A stretch of DNA of 64,000 nt, from assembly GCA_035772405.1 (NCBI GenBank), contig JAYKKM010000148.1, positions 1,462,501 to 1,526,500 on the forward strand, given 5' to 3'. Both the position numbers and the translations under genes were made by a program. This document shows, piece after piece, positions 10,483 through 22,135 of the stretch. Positions within the stretch are counted from its first letter, which is position 1. Every line of letters begins with the position of its first letter. Below the pieces are notes generated by a model that worked only from the letters and a program-made list of their open reading frames with translations, ran no database searches and was not told where the DNA came from. The DNA comes from Chrysogorgia sp. JL179-B06 (lineage: Eukaryota > Cnidaria > Anthozoa > Scleralcyonacea > Chrysogorgiidae).

Positions 10483-12534
10483 TTATAATTTTGTCTCACA
10501 ACTGATCACGTTCACCACAATATTACGACGCTTTCCCGAGGATGTAGCAGTTTTCCTGCACGACATCGTCTTTTCTTTAAAAAGACTACGATACAGCCGA
10601 AGACATCTGCGCTTGAAAACAAACGCCACGCTTATGAAGAGGCCTTGAAAACTGACAAAGATAACGAAAAGATAGGTCAAGACGGGCGTCTCAGTTTTCA
10701 CGATAACCTGGAGTATGCCAAAAAGCCACGAGAAACCCATAAGAGTAGAGAGCTTCACGCATATTAAAATGCTTTGAACTTGCCTACTCTTCACAATGTC
10801 ACTTCCCAGGGTTCGAGAAATGGAATTTTGATTCTTGAGGAAGCAGACGGCGGAAAAACCAAAAAGAAGAACATTACATAAGAGTAATACGCCAATAGGT
10901 ACGATGAAAAGGAAGATCTTTGATTGACTAGTTGCAAGCCAACATACACGAGATCTACCGTAGTCTGTTATGAACAATCCAAAATAATCAAGGAGGACAG
11001 TCGTAAACACAAACAAAGCTGGAATGCCCCAGACTATGAGACAATAGCCGAAAAACTTTTTATTATCGGAGGAGTTATTTCTTCGCAAGCTAACTTGTCT
11101 GGCCAACATCGAACACGAATGAAACGCGATAACTGTGCTTGCTGTGAACGAAACCAAAAATAAATAATGGTTGGCGATGGCGATGCTAAAACAACCTGCA
11201 GTTACATTCTCCAGGAACGCAATACGACACACCCATGATAATTCAGCGAGAAACATGGAGACTGCTAAGGCCAATATGTTTTTCCCAGGAAGCGTTCTCA
11301 ATTCTTGAAACATTGAATACGTCACAATCAAAGCCAGCAGAGAGATTAATGACAAAGTGAATCCCACTATTGTTATATATCCCAACACAACGTCATTTTT
11401 TGTACTCAATGACGTCGTCATGTAAGTTCTGGTATAATTCATCTTCACACAAACATAAACTGTCCCATTTAAATTAGCATATTCATTGAACTTGTACTTT
11501 TTCGATTTGTACATCAAAGTTCTATTTTCCATCCGATATTCAGAAGGGCTTAACTTGATGGAAGTACCATTACACTGAAATGGAATCCCCAGCAAACACG
11601 CTGACACGTTTGATTTGTTGGCTGTTAAATTCCTGTCATGGTCGTCACTTTTCTTATGAAACATCCCAGTTGCGTTAACATAAATCCACTGATCACCAAG
11701 TTCAACGTATTCGCCAAAACCGTACACTCGATAAACGCAAGGCGATGGAATCGGAATCACTATTTCTACTATTACTGTTAGCGATGCAAACAATGTTTTG
11801 GTAATACTAATTTCGTCCAAGTTCGACCGCCCGCCGACTGTTACCGGAACGCAAATATAAACCATTCCTTTGACATACCAGTAATCACCATAGTTATATC
11901 TCGATGACTTGAATACCAAAGTTAAATTTGGCAGAATATTGTATTCTGATTTGTTCAGTACGCGCGACACACAGTGTTGAGGTTTAATTTTCACACAAAC
12001 AGTGACACTTGCATTATTTGTATCAGTATAGTACTCATTTGGGTTGTAAATTACCCCGGTTCGGTAAACGTAAATATTGCTCCCATTCCGTACTTCATAT
12101 TCTTGAAAACTGTAAACTTGTTGGCGAATACACGAAAGTTGCCGAGCATGATAACGATAAACAATGCACCAACGTCCTAAAAACATTAACCCAGGAACAG
12201 AAAACATCGGGAACAGATTTTTAAGTCCACCATCTTGCGTGCCAATTATTGCACTTTGAAGAGGCGTGAAACTCACTGTAAAACGGATAAGAACTTCTGA
12301 GGTTTTTGAGATTATTTCTTCGTTGGAAATTTGAGATTCGTTCATCCTGGTGACATGTGATATCTCTTTTCTTAGAAAGCCTCTTTTCTTGTGTTGCATG
12401 CTAAAGTTACCAATATTATCCAGTGATAAAATCACTTCGTACTTGTCTGCTGTGGTGTTATTTTGAAACTGCCACGTTCTTTCGTAGTTTCGGCGACATT
12501 GACCCACGAATGGGTCGTAGATAGAGTCATGCAT
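10483..12534 (-). pseudogene. receptor copy B, C-terminal part (broken in frame from its N-terminal part)
   Basis: An open stretch of 683 codons continuing the receptor begun at 13747. Residues 1-240 are an ectodomain segment absent from copies A and C. Within it a module (VYSFQEYEV ... GMVYICVPV, about 133-231) resembles the juxtamembrane module that follows (VYGFGEYVEL ... GTVYVCVKM, about 255-375), so the ectodomain has two tandem module copies. The 7TM bundle is at about 386-640 with the same motifs as copy A, followed by a basic tail. The Met at 12534 is probably not a real start: sequence just upstream carries a stop and the signal peptide lies in another frame. An unrecognised intron at the junction is the alternative. 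Confidence 0.7.
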
Positions 12535-13747
12535 GTGTACACAACAGTGTCTTCAAGAAATTACCAAAATCTCGTAGGTTTATTTCAAGGAACGACACAA
12601 CCCTAATATATCTCAGTGATATACTAGGTCCAACACCACAAACATTCTTCACTTCATTGCATAACGCACAGTGTTCATTCTTAAACACTCTTCTTTTTTC
12701 AACTCCTCTCACCAGCCCGACGTCTCCATTAACGCACGCATCTACAATGCTGGAATTACTAGCCAGTACTGGGCAAGAGCTAATGGCGCTTGGGAAATGG
12801 CAATACCGAATCGGTTGCCCATTATTTAGTCGAAGACCCTTTAAATCTTGTAGGTTATATTTCAGAAATTCTTCAAAACCTTTCGGTGTGTAATACAAAG
12901 AAATAAAATACTTGTTTTTCGCGAACAACAAGTTCCAAAATGCATACTGAGAGATGTTGTTACAAAGCGCACAGTATCTATTTCTGTAGGTGAGATTGGT
13001 AACATGGCTAAACACAGGAATATATGTAATGTAGTTCTCAACTTGTAAATGAAACGAAGGTGTTTGGCATTTCGTGCGAACGTCATCATCACGCCAATAT
13101 GTTGGACATTTACCGATCAACCATACACCGGCTGAAATACGATCCATTCGTTGTAATATGTTTAATTTAGTTTCGCAATGCATTAGAGTCCGTTGTTTAT
13201 ACAAAAAATCGTCAGTGGGTTGATCTGAATCGTGTGTCTTACACTCCGCAGCGTAGTCACCACAACAATCCATAAACACACTAACGCACGCTCGATCACA
13301 GCTACAGGCGCTGTCAATGTTAGGTTCAGTAAAGATTGTCTCATTCGAACATTGTTGTGAACAGGATTTTGTAAAATAACCTGTACGAGAAGCGGAACAC
13401 ATCGGCTGTTCCACTGTGATTTCGAGAATTCTGTGAGTTGTAGAGTTCGCTGAAGGATTGTCAGTTGTTGGTGCCATTGTTGTTGACCTGGTTGAGTAAA
13501 GTGGATCACGTAATTCTGGAGGCGCTGTTTCATGTGTCGTTATCGAGCCGTTCTTAGCGTGGTGTCTTTTCGTGAGAGAGGTAGCAGCGAAGCGGGCATC
13601 AGTTGTACGACTGGTTGGAAAAGAACGAGAATGTTTTGTTGACAATGTAATGTTCATTTCTTTACTTTCGACCAAAAAACTGGCTGTGAAGCAACTTTGG
13701 GTGACGAAAAAACGAATGAGCAAAAATAAGCAATGATTGGCCATCAT
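12527..13747 (-). pseudogene. receptor copy B, N-terminal part
   Basis: A 406-codon open stretch with the signal peptide, Ser/Thr-rich region, somatomedin-B-like module (CSCDRACVSVFMDCC) and CALCN-type Cys repeats seen in copies A and C. It then diverges after CGVG into a segment (PSISLRYIRVV...) missing from those copies and stops at 12527. The downstream part continues in another frame from about 12534. The overlap is only a few bases, which fits a one-nucleotide indel; a missed short intron cannot be excluded. Confidence 0.7.
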
Positions 13748-15190
13748 CTTGAGATCTGACCTGCCGGAGTGCCGCTTGGTTGAAAGTCTCCACTTTTAAT
13801 GTGTGTCGTATTTATATAATCTTACGTTAGTCAGCAGCTGGTCTCTATCTTTCTTACTTAGATGGGTTAATTACATTGGCAGCATTTTCCTTAAAATCAT
13901 CAATTTATTCTAATTCGGTGCAAACTGTTACTATAGTTGCTAAATTCTGCACTCTATTGACTTCACTCTATTGGTTTATCATGGGCATTTGCTGGGATTC
14001 TAACAGGTAAACGGCGCCCCTGCGGTGTAAAATAAGCAACGATTTTCCATCATCTTGAGATCTGACGCGCGGCTCGGTTCAAAGTCTCCACTTCCCATAG
14101 ATCTCATCCAGATCAGAAAGAGATAAGTTCATATACTCCACATTTCTGTTGTTTTCGTTTAAAAGACCATTAGTGCATGCGTGACCATTAATTTGAATAA
14201 TATAATGGAAACATTTGACAGCTGTTAGAGACCTAGCTGTCATTATCCAAGGCTTCGGAAATTTTGTTTAACAGAAGAACACATTATTAAAATAGAGAAA
14301 GCGGTATGGAAGAGATGTTCTCATTGAGAGACGGTAACGCGCACATTGCGATTAGCAAATTAATGTCGAATGTGGGCAACGGCTAGCGACTGAAGGCAAC
14401 ACATTTCGTTAGCCAAAGAATATAAAATTGCGACATTGGCCAAGCGATAGCAAATGCGCACTCGAATTAAGTGAGCGACAGCTATATAGCGACTGATGGC
14501 TAGCCTACACTTCGAGATACCGTCGTCAATGCTAATATGATCGAAAGGGAAAGATAGGTCCAAATAGATAGGTCCAATTCGGCTAGTGCTTCCTGGGAAT
14601 GACGCCAGATTGATTAATTTGCATTTTGGAAAACGGTGGCGTTTTTTGGAGGGCCAAGAACTCTACCTGCTTCTATTTCGTGTGCGAGTTATCACTTCGG
14701 GATGTTCGTTTGCCGACTAATAGTGCTACTGATAATTAGTGCTAAACTTAGCTTTGTTCGTGCGGTGTTCGACTGAGTAATGAAGTCTTATCGAAACGTT
14801 AGCCGCGTTCTTTCTTGCGCACTAGCTGTCAACAAAACTGTCATGTTTCCTCCATGGGTATATTATACTACATAGTCATAGGTCATATTTTCGTTATTCG
14901 ATCGGCATTGCGAGCTATGTGTCCCTCTTTGTTTCACGGTCATGTTATATCGCATTTGCTACTTGATCAGCCCTCGTCTTTGTCAATTGCCGGCGCATAG
15001 AGGTTGTAATGAACACGCACATACATCTGCAGTTTCGTGCCACTAGCGTTTCCGATTATCGCACCGTCGCGCTCTCCTTTGCTTTTAACCTTGGTTATTT
15101 CATGACCTCATTTGAATTTAGAAATCAGTAAACTCTCTGGAACGAGGAGCTCAAAGTTGGAAGAAGAACAAGAAGAAGAAATAATAAATT
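13748..15190. other. unit B region upstream of receptor copy B
   Basis: Leader-type repeats (AAAGTCTCCACTTTTAAT at 13780; a block at 13830-14020 that recurs at 16460-16690) followed by sequence shared with units A and C (14290-14580). From about 14600 to 15190 only partial matches to unit C (30000-30800) remain. No gene is seen. Confidence 0.5.
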
Positions 15191-16018
15191 ATAGCCCATG
15201 GCTACACCATCAGATTGTTCGTAAAGACAATTATTAAATACAAATAGGTACGCAATACGTACATGTGTCTACTGCTAATTGACTTACAGATAAACAATGA
15301 AAATTTATGTAATGATGCAAACACAGAAAGGTAAACTGAAAATATTAAAACAGGAAATGGCCCATTTAATGTGAAGATATAAAAGCGTTCTTACAAAATG
15401 TTCCTCAGTACACGAATGGCTGCTAGAGTATAGTATTTTAATAAGATAATCTTATAATTTATGATAGTTATAATATACTAATTCAAGATACAATAGGTTA
15501 CATCGGATGCCATATTTATTTATATGGTTGGAGAGAGGACAATGAATACACTGACAAAGTATAGTCACTGTCACAACAAAATTAAAGTCAATACTGGCAA
15601 TGAAGTATAGTTTACTTATAGTTCATTTCAACCGTCCAGTGTGCATAGATTGATCATTGTAAATGATCATTTATTGGAATTTGGACTTGAATAACTACTG
15701 TAGACTAGTGAAGAATTGTGATGACCAGTCTGGTTGGCTTGCAGCTGACTAGTGTTTGTTGTTCCTGATGTTAATTGTTAATCTTAATTGAAAACATTCA
15801 GCTCAATAATGTTGATCCAATATCAAACCAATATCAATTTTGATTTCATATTGTATATTATACTTTCACCGTTTCATGATTTTAAAACAGAGTTACCTAA
15901 TCAGGGAGAGCGCTTAATAAATTTTTCCTTAAAGAAAGGGGGGCTTAATAGAGAAATTACAGTAGTTGGTGGGCCCCAACTTGATTTAGCTTACCAACTT
16001 GGTTGAGTTGGCCCCAAC
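15191..16018. other. AT-rich block shared with unit C, no gene seen
   Basis: Matches about 31075-31810 closely, including the string GGTTGGAGAGAGGACAATG. Several open stretches exist but none has a recognisable domain, and they differ between the two copies. Confidence 0.45.
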
Positions 16019-16165
16019 TTGATTGAGTAACTTGATTTAGCTTACCATAATCTTCGCAAAATCGAAACTCGCCATTGCCATGGACTCGTGCTATGCTGAA
16101 TTACACCCTGAGCCAGTATTTCATCAATCTGTCGCTCCGCTTCTTCTCGGTGCGCATAGGGTAAA
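16019..16165 (-). pseudogene. Gypsy-type reverse transcriptase scrap
   Basis: The minus strand reads HREEAERQIDEILAQGVIQH, followed after a frame change by FRFCEDYGKLNQV. Together these are the classical start of a Ty3/Gypsy reverse transcriptase (the REEVERQI...LAQGVI and FRFCVDYRKLN signatures of the family). Only about 50 residues remain. A matching scrap is in unit C at 31806-31960. In unit B a 209-bp MITE has inserted at its upstream side. Confidence 0.7.
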
Positions 16166-16176
16166 TGGCGAGGGCG

Positions 16177-16385
16177 CTCTCTCCTCCGCAGAGGCGTCTC
16201 TTTTTTTTACTAATTCCGTGGAAGCGAGGGAGGCGCGACAGGGAACTGGGGAAGGCGCGGGCTGTCGCGCGCCGGACGAATGCGGCGGACAACGGGAGGC
16301 GAACGCCTGTCCGCGCCTTGAACCTTCCCTGTCGCGCCTTCCACGGAATTAGTAAAAAAAAGAGAAGCCTCTGCGGAGGAGCGAT
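16177..16385. mobile_element. Mutator-like MITE with 9-bp target duplication
   Basis: A 209-bp palindromic element with long arms (CTCCTCCGCAGAGGC at the left, its complement at the right; inner arms TACTAATTCCGTGGAAG and complement). It is flanked by the 9-bp direct repeat GCGAGGGCG at 16168-16176 and 16386-16394. Unit C at about 31955-31970 has the site with a single GCGAGGGCG and no element, a natural empty site. A 9-bp duplication and long inverted repeats suggest the Mutator superfamily. The open frames crossing it are by-products of its palindrome. Confidence 0.9.
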
Positions 16386-16439
16386 GCGAGGGCGTTGACG
16401 AATTAGGGAGTTATCGCCGATGTAATTATTTTGTGCGTC

Positions 16440-16700
16440 ACGACGTTAGTTCTCCCTAGAGTCTCTTTAAACACATCTGAATATTGCGATAAGACGTCCA
16501 GCAGCTGGTCTCTATCTTTCTTACTTAAAGATGGGTTAATAGCATTGACAGCATTTTCCTTAAAATCATCGATTTATTCCAATTCGGTGGAAACTGTTAC
16601 TAGTTGATAAATTCTGCAATTTTATTGCCTCGACTTGACTCTATTGGTTTATCATGGGCATTTAGGATTTTAACAGGTACACGGCACCCCTGCGGGGTAA
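16440..16700. repeat. second copy of the leader block in unit B
   Basis: Repeats the block at 13830-14020 and its counterparts in units A and C (GAATATTGCGATAAGACGTC ... ACGGCACCCCTGCGGGGTAA). It therefore occurs twice per unit, about 2.6-3.3 kb apart in direct orientation. It could be a decayed LTR or other dispersed repeat; no LTR ends were identified. Confidence 0.6.
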
Positions 16701-16747
16701 CGACAGCATGTGCGAGATGAAAAATAGTTTGGTGGCTTGTTTTATTG

Positions 16748-17200
16748 TCAGTACATAGGGATGAGATCATAGCTGAATCGTGTGTACGCGCTTTTTAGCT
16801 TGCATGACAACCAGTGTGTAGTTCGGGTATGGAGAACGCATTTCTCTCGACCGAATGAGCAAATCGTTTCGCAAAAACAAGCGATCGTAGTTGTGCCAAA
16901 GATTAAGAGAGATATTCTTATCCTGTCGTTGAGTATCTTTAAATTATCCGTCGGATTGATAGCAATTAAACATTCGTCATGAGTTATCTCGTTCACTGCT
17001 GTCGTTGTCGCCTTATTATAGACGACATCTGGTACGTTGGAAAGGATGGCGTGATGAAGTAGTTGAGGTAGTTGGATAAGAAATAGGAAACATTGTAATG
17101 CGGCGCTAAACAGATTACTTGCCAAACTTTATGAGGATTAACACGCAATATGTGATTATCACTGAGACGAGTGTCGATGGATGTTACGCGCAAGAGATAT
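16748..17200 (-). pseudogene. unidentified retroelement-like reading frames
   Basis: The minus strand is open over about 125 codons with ISLLIFGTTTIACFC and SFGREKCVL, adjacent to an RNase H scrap in the same orientation. Unit C has a similar frame at 32349-32729. No domain is recognised, so the link to the neighbouring Gypsy scraps is by position only. Confidence 0.35.
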
Positions 17201-17233
17201 TAGAAGTCTGATCACTAGTTTCAGGCGTTATTA

Positions 17234-17378
17234 GTCGTGATGCATCTGCGTTCTGATGGATTTTGCGGGCCCTATGTTCTACTGAAAATTGAAATTCTTG
17301 TAGGTCCATAATCCAGCGCGCTATTCTTCGTTTAGGCTGAATATTGGAGAGCCACTTAAGCGCACTGTGGTCTGTATA
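17234..17378 (-). pseudogene. Gypsy-type RNase H scrap
   Basis: The minus strand reads YTDHSALKWLSNIQPKRRIA, then RWIMDLQEFQF and HRARKIHQNADASR. This is the tail of a Ty3/Gypsy RT-RNase H domain (TDHSALKWL signature). It lies upstream of the RT scrap at 16019-16165 on the same strand, the reverse of the normal order, so the region is rearranged or holds two insertions. Unit C has the same scrap at about 32818-32950. Confidence 0.75.
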
Positions 17379-17636
17379 ACGATCTTAAAATGATTGACGG
17401 AGATAACGTTCAAAAATATACGACGAATCGGCCTTCTGATTGCCGATAATTTCTGAGTACATAAACAGGTTTTTACGAAGTGTATGCACGACGTTCGCGT
17501 AATGTAATAGATACGTATTTTATGTATTTAGACTCGAGGAAAATACGTAAAGAAATCACATGAAAAATTATTGGAATTAGTCGTAGACTGACCGACTCTT
17601 TGTATTCGCTACCGTAGTGTTCCCAAAATAGCGGCC

Positions 17637-17716
17637 CCCGTCACTTTCGGGATTTGTACCAGTTAGGGGCCGCTACTTTCGGGTAGCCGCTACTTTCGGG
17701 GGGCCGTTATTTTCGG
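17637..17716. repeat. short tandem repeats of a CGCTACTTTCGGG motif
   Basis: Imperfect direct copies of TAGCCGCTACTTTCGGG (17 bp) and variants. Unit C (33190-33295) has one more copy. Confidence 0.65.
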
Positions 17717-17720
17717 GTGG

Positions 17721-17826
17721 TTAAGTAAGAGATAAAGCCCGAGAAGGAGGGCTTTATGCTATATAAAGATGCTTTGTATAGCAATAGCATAAAGCCCGAC
17801 GTTCGAGGGCTTTATCTGACTTATTT
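17721..17826. repeat. foldback element, GATAAAGCCC family
   Basis: The arms AAGTAAGAGATAAAGCCCGA and TCGAGGGCTTTATCTGACTT pair, with an inner hairpin of GGGCTTTATGCTAT/ATAGCATAAAGCCC type. The same foldback is at 33299-33397 in unit C, so it predates the duplication. It resembles in layout, but not in sequence, the foldback at 6896-7006. Confidence 0.75.
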
Positions 17827-18118
17827 CACGAGTGAGGAGGTTTTCCAGCAAAATTTTGTCCATTTTATCCACCTTGGACAAAGATTTCCCTTAGTTTTTC
17901 CTTCATTTCTTATTGGTCCTGGCCTACAATTTTGTAGCAATAAACAAGCATTACTATGTATACTTGTCAGTGTTAATACTTAATATATACACTGCTGTAG
18001 TGAATAAGGGAGAGCTTGGGGGAAACAGACGATACAGTACATGGATGATTGTCAAGCAAGCTCATATCCTCAGAAAAATTATTCTGTGTCTCGGACAGGG
18101 ATAACTTTCTGATTTCCA

Positions 18119-18340
18119 GTGAGAGGCTCTGACCATTGAGCTGCCAAGACTCAGATGGCGAGTGAGGTTACATTGATGTACTGATTCTATTGATATAACA
18201 GCAGTGTATATATTAACACACCCAATGATTACTGATATATATAGTAACTGCTTTGCATAGGCAGTACATCATTAGAACGAGTACATCATTGTAACCTCTC
18301 TCCATCTGAATCTCGATGGCTCAATGGTTAGAGGCCGTCA
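18119..18340. repeat. foldback with tRNA-like A-box arms
   Basis: Inverted arms of about 60 bp. The left arm holds GCCTCTGACC-type sequence reading on the minus strand as GCTCAATGGTCAGAGC, and the right arm reads GCTCAATGGTTAGAGG on the plus strand. Both continue into TGAGGTTACATTGATGTAC or its complement. The GCTCAATGGTTAGAG string is a good RNA polymerase III A box, so this is probably two tRNA-derived SINEs in inverted orientation. No intact tRNA is present. Confidence 0.6.
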
Positions 18341-19437
18341 CTGGCAACCAGGAATATTATGTTTCTGATGATATGATCTTCACGTCCATGTTTTGTATAC
18401 TGGCATGTATTCCATATATAATCTGTGTTTACAGCGCTTCAGTACAGATGAAATTGGTACGCTTAACATACTGAAATGTTGGTATGGCTCGGCTAAATTT
18501 ACAATGTAAACGATATGTCGGGCCAAACCAATTATTAACGCTATTTTCCCGACTAAGCCGTTTCGCTCGCCGCCGCAGTTTTCCGTTTCGTAAACGGTCG
18601 TTGTCAACCGAAATGGTCGTTGCCAACAATTCCAGAGAAAAACCTGGGACCGAATTTCTGTCGAAAGACTATTTCATTAAAGTGCCCCTAACCTCAAAAT
18701 TTTTTATTGTCTTATTTGGAAGAACTTTTAAAATGATAAAGTAACTTCTTTTAAAGATTTTCACTTCTTCGCTTTCTTTTTGAGATATATCATGAGTTTG
18801 TTTGATATGCAAATATCTGGAATTTCGTCACACATGCATGCATAATGAGTTATCAGAGAATGTTATATATCTTTGCGTTCATGAAATAAAAACATGACTA
18901 AAGTGTGAATAGCATGTGTGTGCGTTTCTTCCACAACAGTATGGAATTATGGAACATGTTAGACCTACAGTACTTAGCTGGCCTAGTGGGTCACAACTTA
19001 TTCTGTCAATGTAAAATACAGCTTATTATTATTATGTTCGCATTGGGTATGTAAAGAGACTTAACTATGTATGCAGAAATTGTTAGGGATTGAACAAGTA
19101 CTGTGTTAGCTAGATCATTGTCGACAAGCAGACTAGGCATGTCATCCTGAATATAGGTTATAATATATATGTGCATGGTGATATAATTTAGATACTATAA
19201 CACTGTATATAGTACACAATGCCATATATATGCTTTGTTACATGGCAAATATGGTATCTGCAATCTGCATTAGGCATCATTATTAGTAGTATTATTGTTA
19301 ATGCATTATTATTATTAGTATTATAATAATGTAAACTTTATTTATTCATAATTGATATATACTACAATGATAAACCTCTCTTTTACAGGTAGTTCACCAA
19401 TGTCTACTTGAATTAACGATATATATGATATATAATA
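18341..19437. other. AT-rich tract, no gene seen
   Basis: No recognisable coding region. A simple ATT/TTA-rich microsatellite lies around 19265-19335. The region is absent from unit C's side of the duplication. Confidence 0.5.
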
Positions 19438-20667
19438 TTAGTTTTGCATTAGTGTTGGGTTGTCCCAGGTTTTGTTACGTTTACAGAAAATATAGTATGA
19501 GGTTCTTATACAAATGTTAATTATTCTTTTCATGAAGTACTTTCGGCAACGTTCGTCAAATTTGAGATCTTTCAGCATTTCAATAAATTCTAATGATGGT
19601 TGACTGAAGACTCCGAGTGAGCTGATGGACAGATTCACAAATTTAACTTGTTCATAATTGTTGTTCTGTTCCGTAATTAGTTCCTGATACTTCTGTCTCT
19701 TACGGGTGGCATTATTGAGTAGATTGGATTCAAATCCGACTGTGAGTTCGAGAATATATATACATTAATTGTTTTCGATTGTTACCAAAAGATCGGGGCG
19801 TAATCTATCTCCGGTGAGAACAGATGGGCTGATGTAGCCAGGTATGTCAGCGTAGAGGCTATAATTTTGTACGGAGTTGAGTGAGGAGGCAATAAAATTT
19901 AAAACAGAGTCATGTCGCCAAGTAAACCGCCCTTCGTTTAGGTATGTTTGGCAACCAGCAATGACGTGAAGTAGGGTCTCAGGTTGCAAGCAGAATGAAC
20001 AGTCAGATGTAGGTGATATTCCCCATTTCACAAGGTTTTTGCGAGTCGGAAGCGTGTTGTTGATGTATCGGATGGTGAAGTTAAATATGTTCTTAGGGAG
20101 TTTGCTTTGGACTGAGGACCATGTGGAGTTGAACGAGAGAGTCGAATATTTAATGATGTTGGAAAAGAATGAACCTTGTGAAATAAGGTGATGTTGAAGC
20201 CTTTCTTCGTGTTCTTTTCTGAAAGTGTTTAGTACGTCCTTTGTGTTTTTGTACTTGTCGTATTGCACATTCTTGTGATTACTTGTGACAGTCCATAGGT
20301 TTCTAATTTCTTCATTTGGTGATAATTTTAAAGCTTTTCGCGAAACAGTTTGGCATTGAAGAAATTTCGTTGAAGGGAGAATGATATTTAGACCGTACTT
20401 ACTGCGAGGAAGTAGGACGTTGCTAAGTGTTGCTGAGATGGGAAGTTCAAGCCATTTCCGTATATATTTCGACGCAATACCATCTAGTTTTTCATTCACC
20501 CAGGTTTTACCTATGTCAGAAACAGTGAAGTGCCAAGAGATTTTTGCAAGTGCGTAGCGGCTGTACAACATAATTTTATTTTTTGGATGTAATGGCAGTT
20601 CGTCAATTTCATTCATGATGTCGGTTAGTGTGTCGTGTAGCTCAGATTTGTGATTTTCTTCGGACAT
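19438..20667 (-). pseudogene. 3' end of an R2/NeSL-like LINE: RT C-terminus and REL endonuclease scrap
   Basis: A 300-codon minus-strand frame (20667-19765) carries the C-terminal part of a LINE protein. It has PTRKNLVKWGISPTSDCSFC with the zinc knuckle CSFCLQPETLLHVIAGC, then FTWRHDSVLNFI and RPDLLVT, the marks of the region joining RT to the restriction-like endonuclease in R2/NeSL/Utopia-type LINEs. After a stop near 19765 a further minus-strand frame (to about 19438) continues with FVNLSISSLGVFSQPSLEF, fitting the endonuclease core tail. The N-terminal RT is absent, so this is a 5'-truncated, broken copy. Subfamily placement is tentative. Confidence 0.65.
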
Positions 20668-20677
20668 ATTAAAGTCA

Positions 20678-20679
<2 letters not shown>

Positions 20680-20721
<42 letters not shown>

Positions 20722-20732
20722 AATAATAATAC
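20680..20732. repeat. (AAT)n microsatellite
   Basis: About 13 near-perfect AAT/ATA trinucleotides directly next to the truncated 5' side of the LINE. Confidence 0.9.
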
Positions 20733-21754
20733 AATAATATTTATACAGGATAGCCCCTTCAATGCTAACACTGGTATCAATATATGGGGGTCTTGTTTTC
20801 TAACAAATTACAGTTGTTACAAATCTCAACACATATTCATAAATGTACAGTACAATGTTACAAAAACTAATTTTAACTCAAAATTTGTATATCCTTCACA
20901 TATTGTCAATTAAGGCAATAGATAATGGTGCTACAACATGTATGAACAGATTAATTGAAACATGGAAAATAGCTCTTTACTGGTAGATATGATGTTAAAA
21001 TGCCATGGAATTTCCTAACTAGCATTACACAATGTAACTTTCTTCTAATACAAGAGGTACAAAACTTGGGATTTCTATTAACCAATCAAGTCCCGACTTA
21101 GGAAAGATCAGTTTCCCTGACATGCATAGAGACCTCTGATTATGACCATCAATATGTAGTGATCCATATTCCTACAAGCTCCACATCACAGTAGTCCAAT
21201 GTGGGTAGAATTATCAACTTACTGTATATAATCTATCCACACCAACAATTGGAGTAGAATCCCTAATACGTCTTAGTAAATCTAATTTGAATGGATCCCT
21301 ATACATTTGCACTATATGCATCCGTAGACATTTGAACGAATTTGATTTTTTTAAAGGACACTCATTTATGATAGAGATGCACTTTCTTCCTTCAACAGCC
21401 TTTGGTGTCTATATAGTAAATACTGCATTGATTATTTCGTGAGTCATCAATATTGTGATAAAAGTAATTTCTTTCTTAGTGATTGATGGTAGAAACAGCA
21501 GTAGACCCCCCACTATTCTGTTGCTGCACTCAAAATGTTTGGGCTGCATGTATTATATTTATTTTGATGTCCTATGAAACAATTAAATTCAGACAAATAG
21601 ACAATACAAAGCTCTGAGAGATATTGTCCACTGAAAATTTATTTAGTTTGGCAAATGAAGTGGCTATTATCTAATTCAAGTAATTTAGAACTAAAAGAAG
21701 TACTGTACTGTAAGTTTCAAACAGCAATTGGGCGAGGGGTTGTTGCGTATACAT
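20733..21754. other. non-coding tract before unit C
   Basis: No gene, RNA or structured repeat is supported here. AT-rich and unique within the window. Confidence 0.5.
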
Positions 21755-22135
21755 ATTTCTAGTTATATAATAAATCTAAGTACGTAATACACGGTAGACG
21801 TGTCGAACTGGTAGCACGAGCCATAATTTTTTCATATTTAACTTATGATCGACGAAAATTATATAAATGCTCGATTAACTTTAGTATAGAATTAACATTT
21901 TTTACTTCTGAGACACCACTGAATTTAGGGAAATTTGTGACTTGTATATATTTATATCATTCTATATATTTAATTATCTATCTATACCTATATTCTATTT
22001 AATATTGTAAATATCATATTTAATATTGTGAAAATATATTTAATATCATTTTTGTAATATCAAACGAATAGTCTGCAAACAAGAAAATTCAATTTATGGA
22101 TTTTACTTTTTGTTCTTATTATTTGTCTTCATATA

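Larger units (their letters stand above)
6350..17850. repeat. segmental duplication unit B
   Basis: Colinear with unit C (21755-33400) over most of its length, at an offset of about 15-16 kb. Shared landmarks in the same order: the 6350-8500 flank, the BEL/Pao remnant, the receptor scrap, the receptor, the leader repeats, the AT-rich block at 15190-15900, the Gypsy RT and RNase H scraps, the short TAGCCGCTACTTTCGGG repeats and the GATAAAGCCC foldback. Differences are discrete insertions and small gaps. Confidence 0.85.

Noticed and set aside
16080..16398. Overlapping frames of 60-90 codons on both strands
   Set aside because: They run through the 209-bp palindromic MITE and the Gypsy scrap. 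None has a domain, and unit C lacks most of the sequence.
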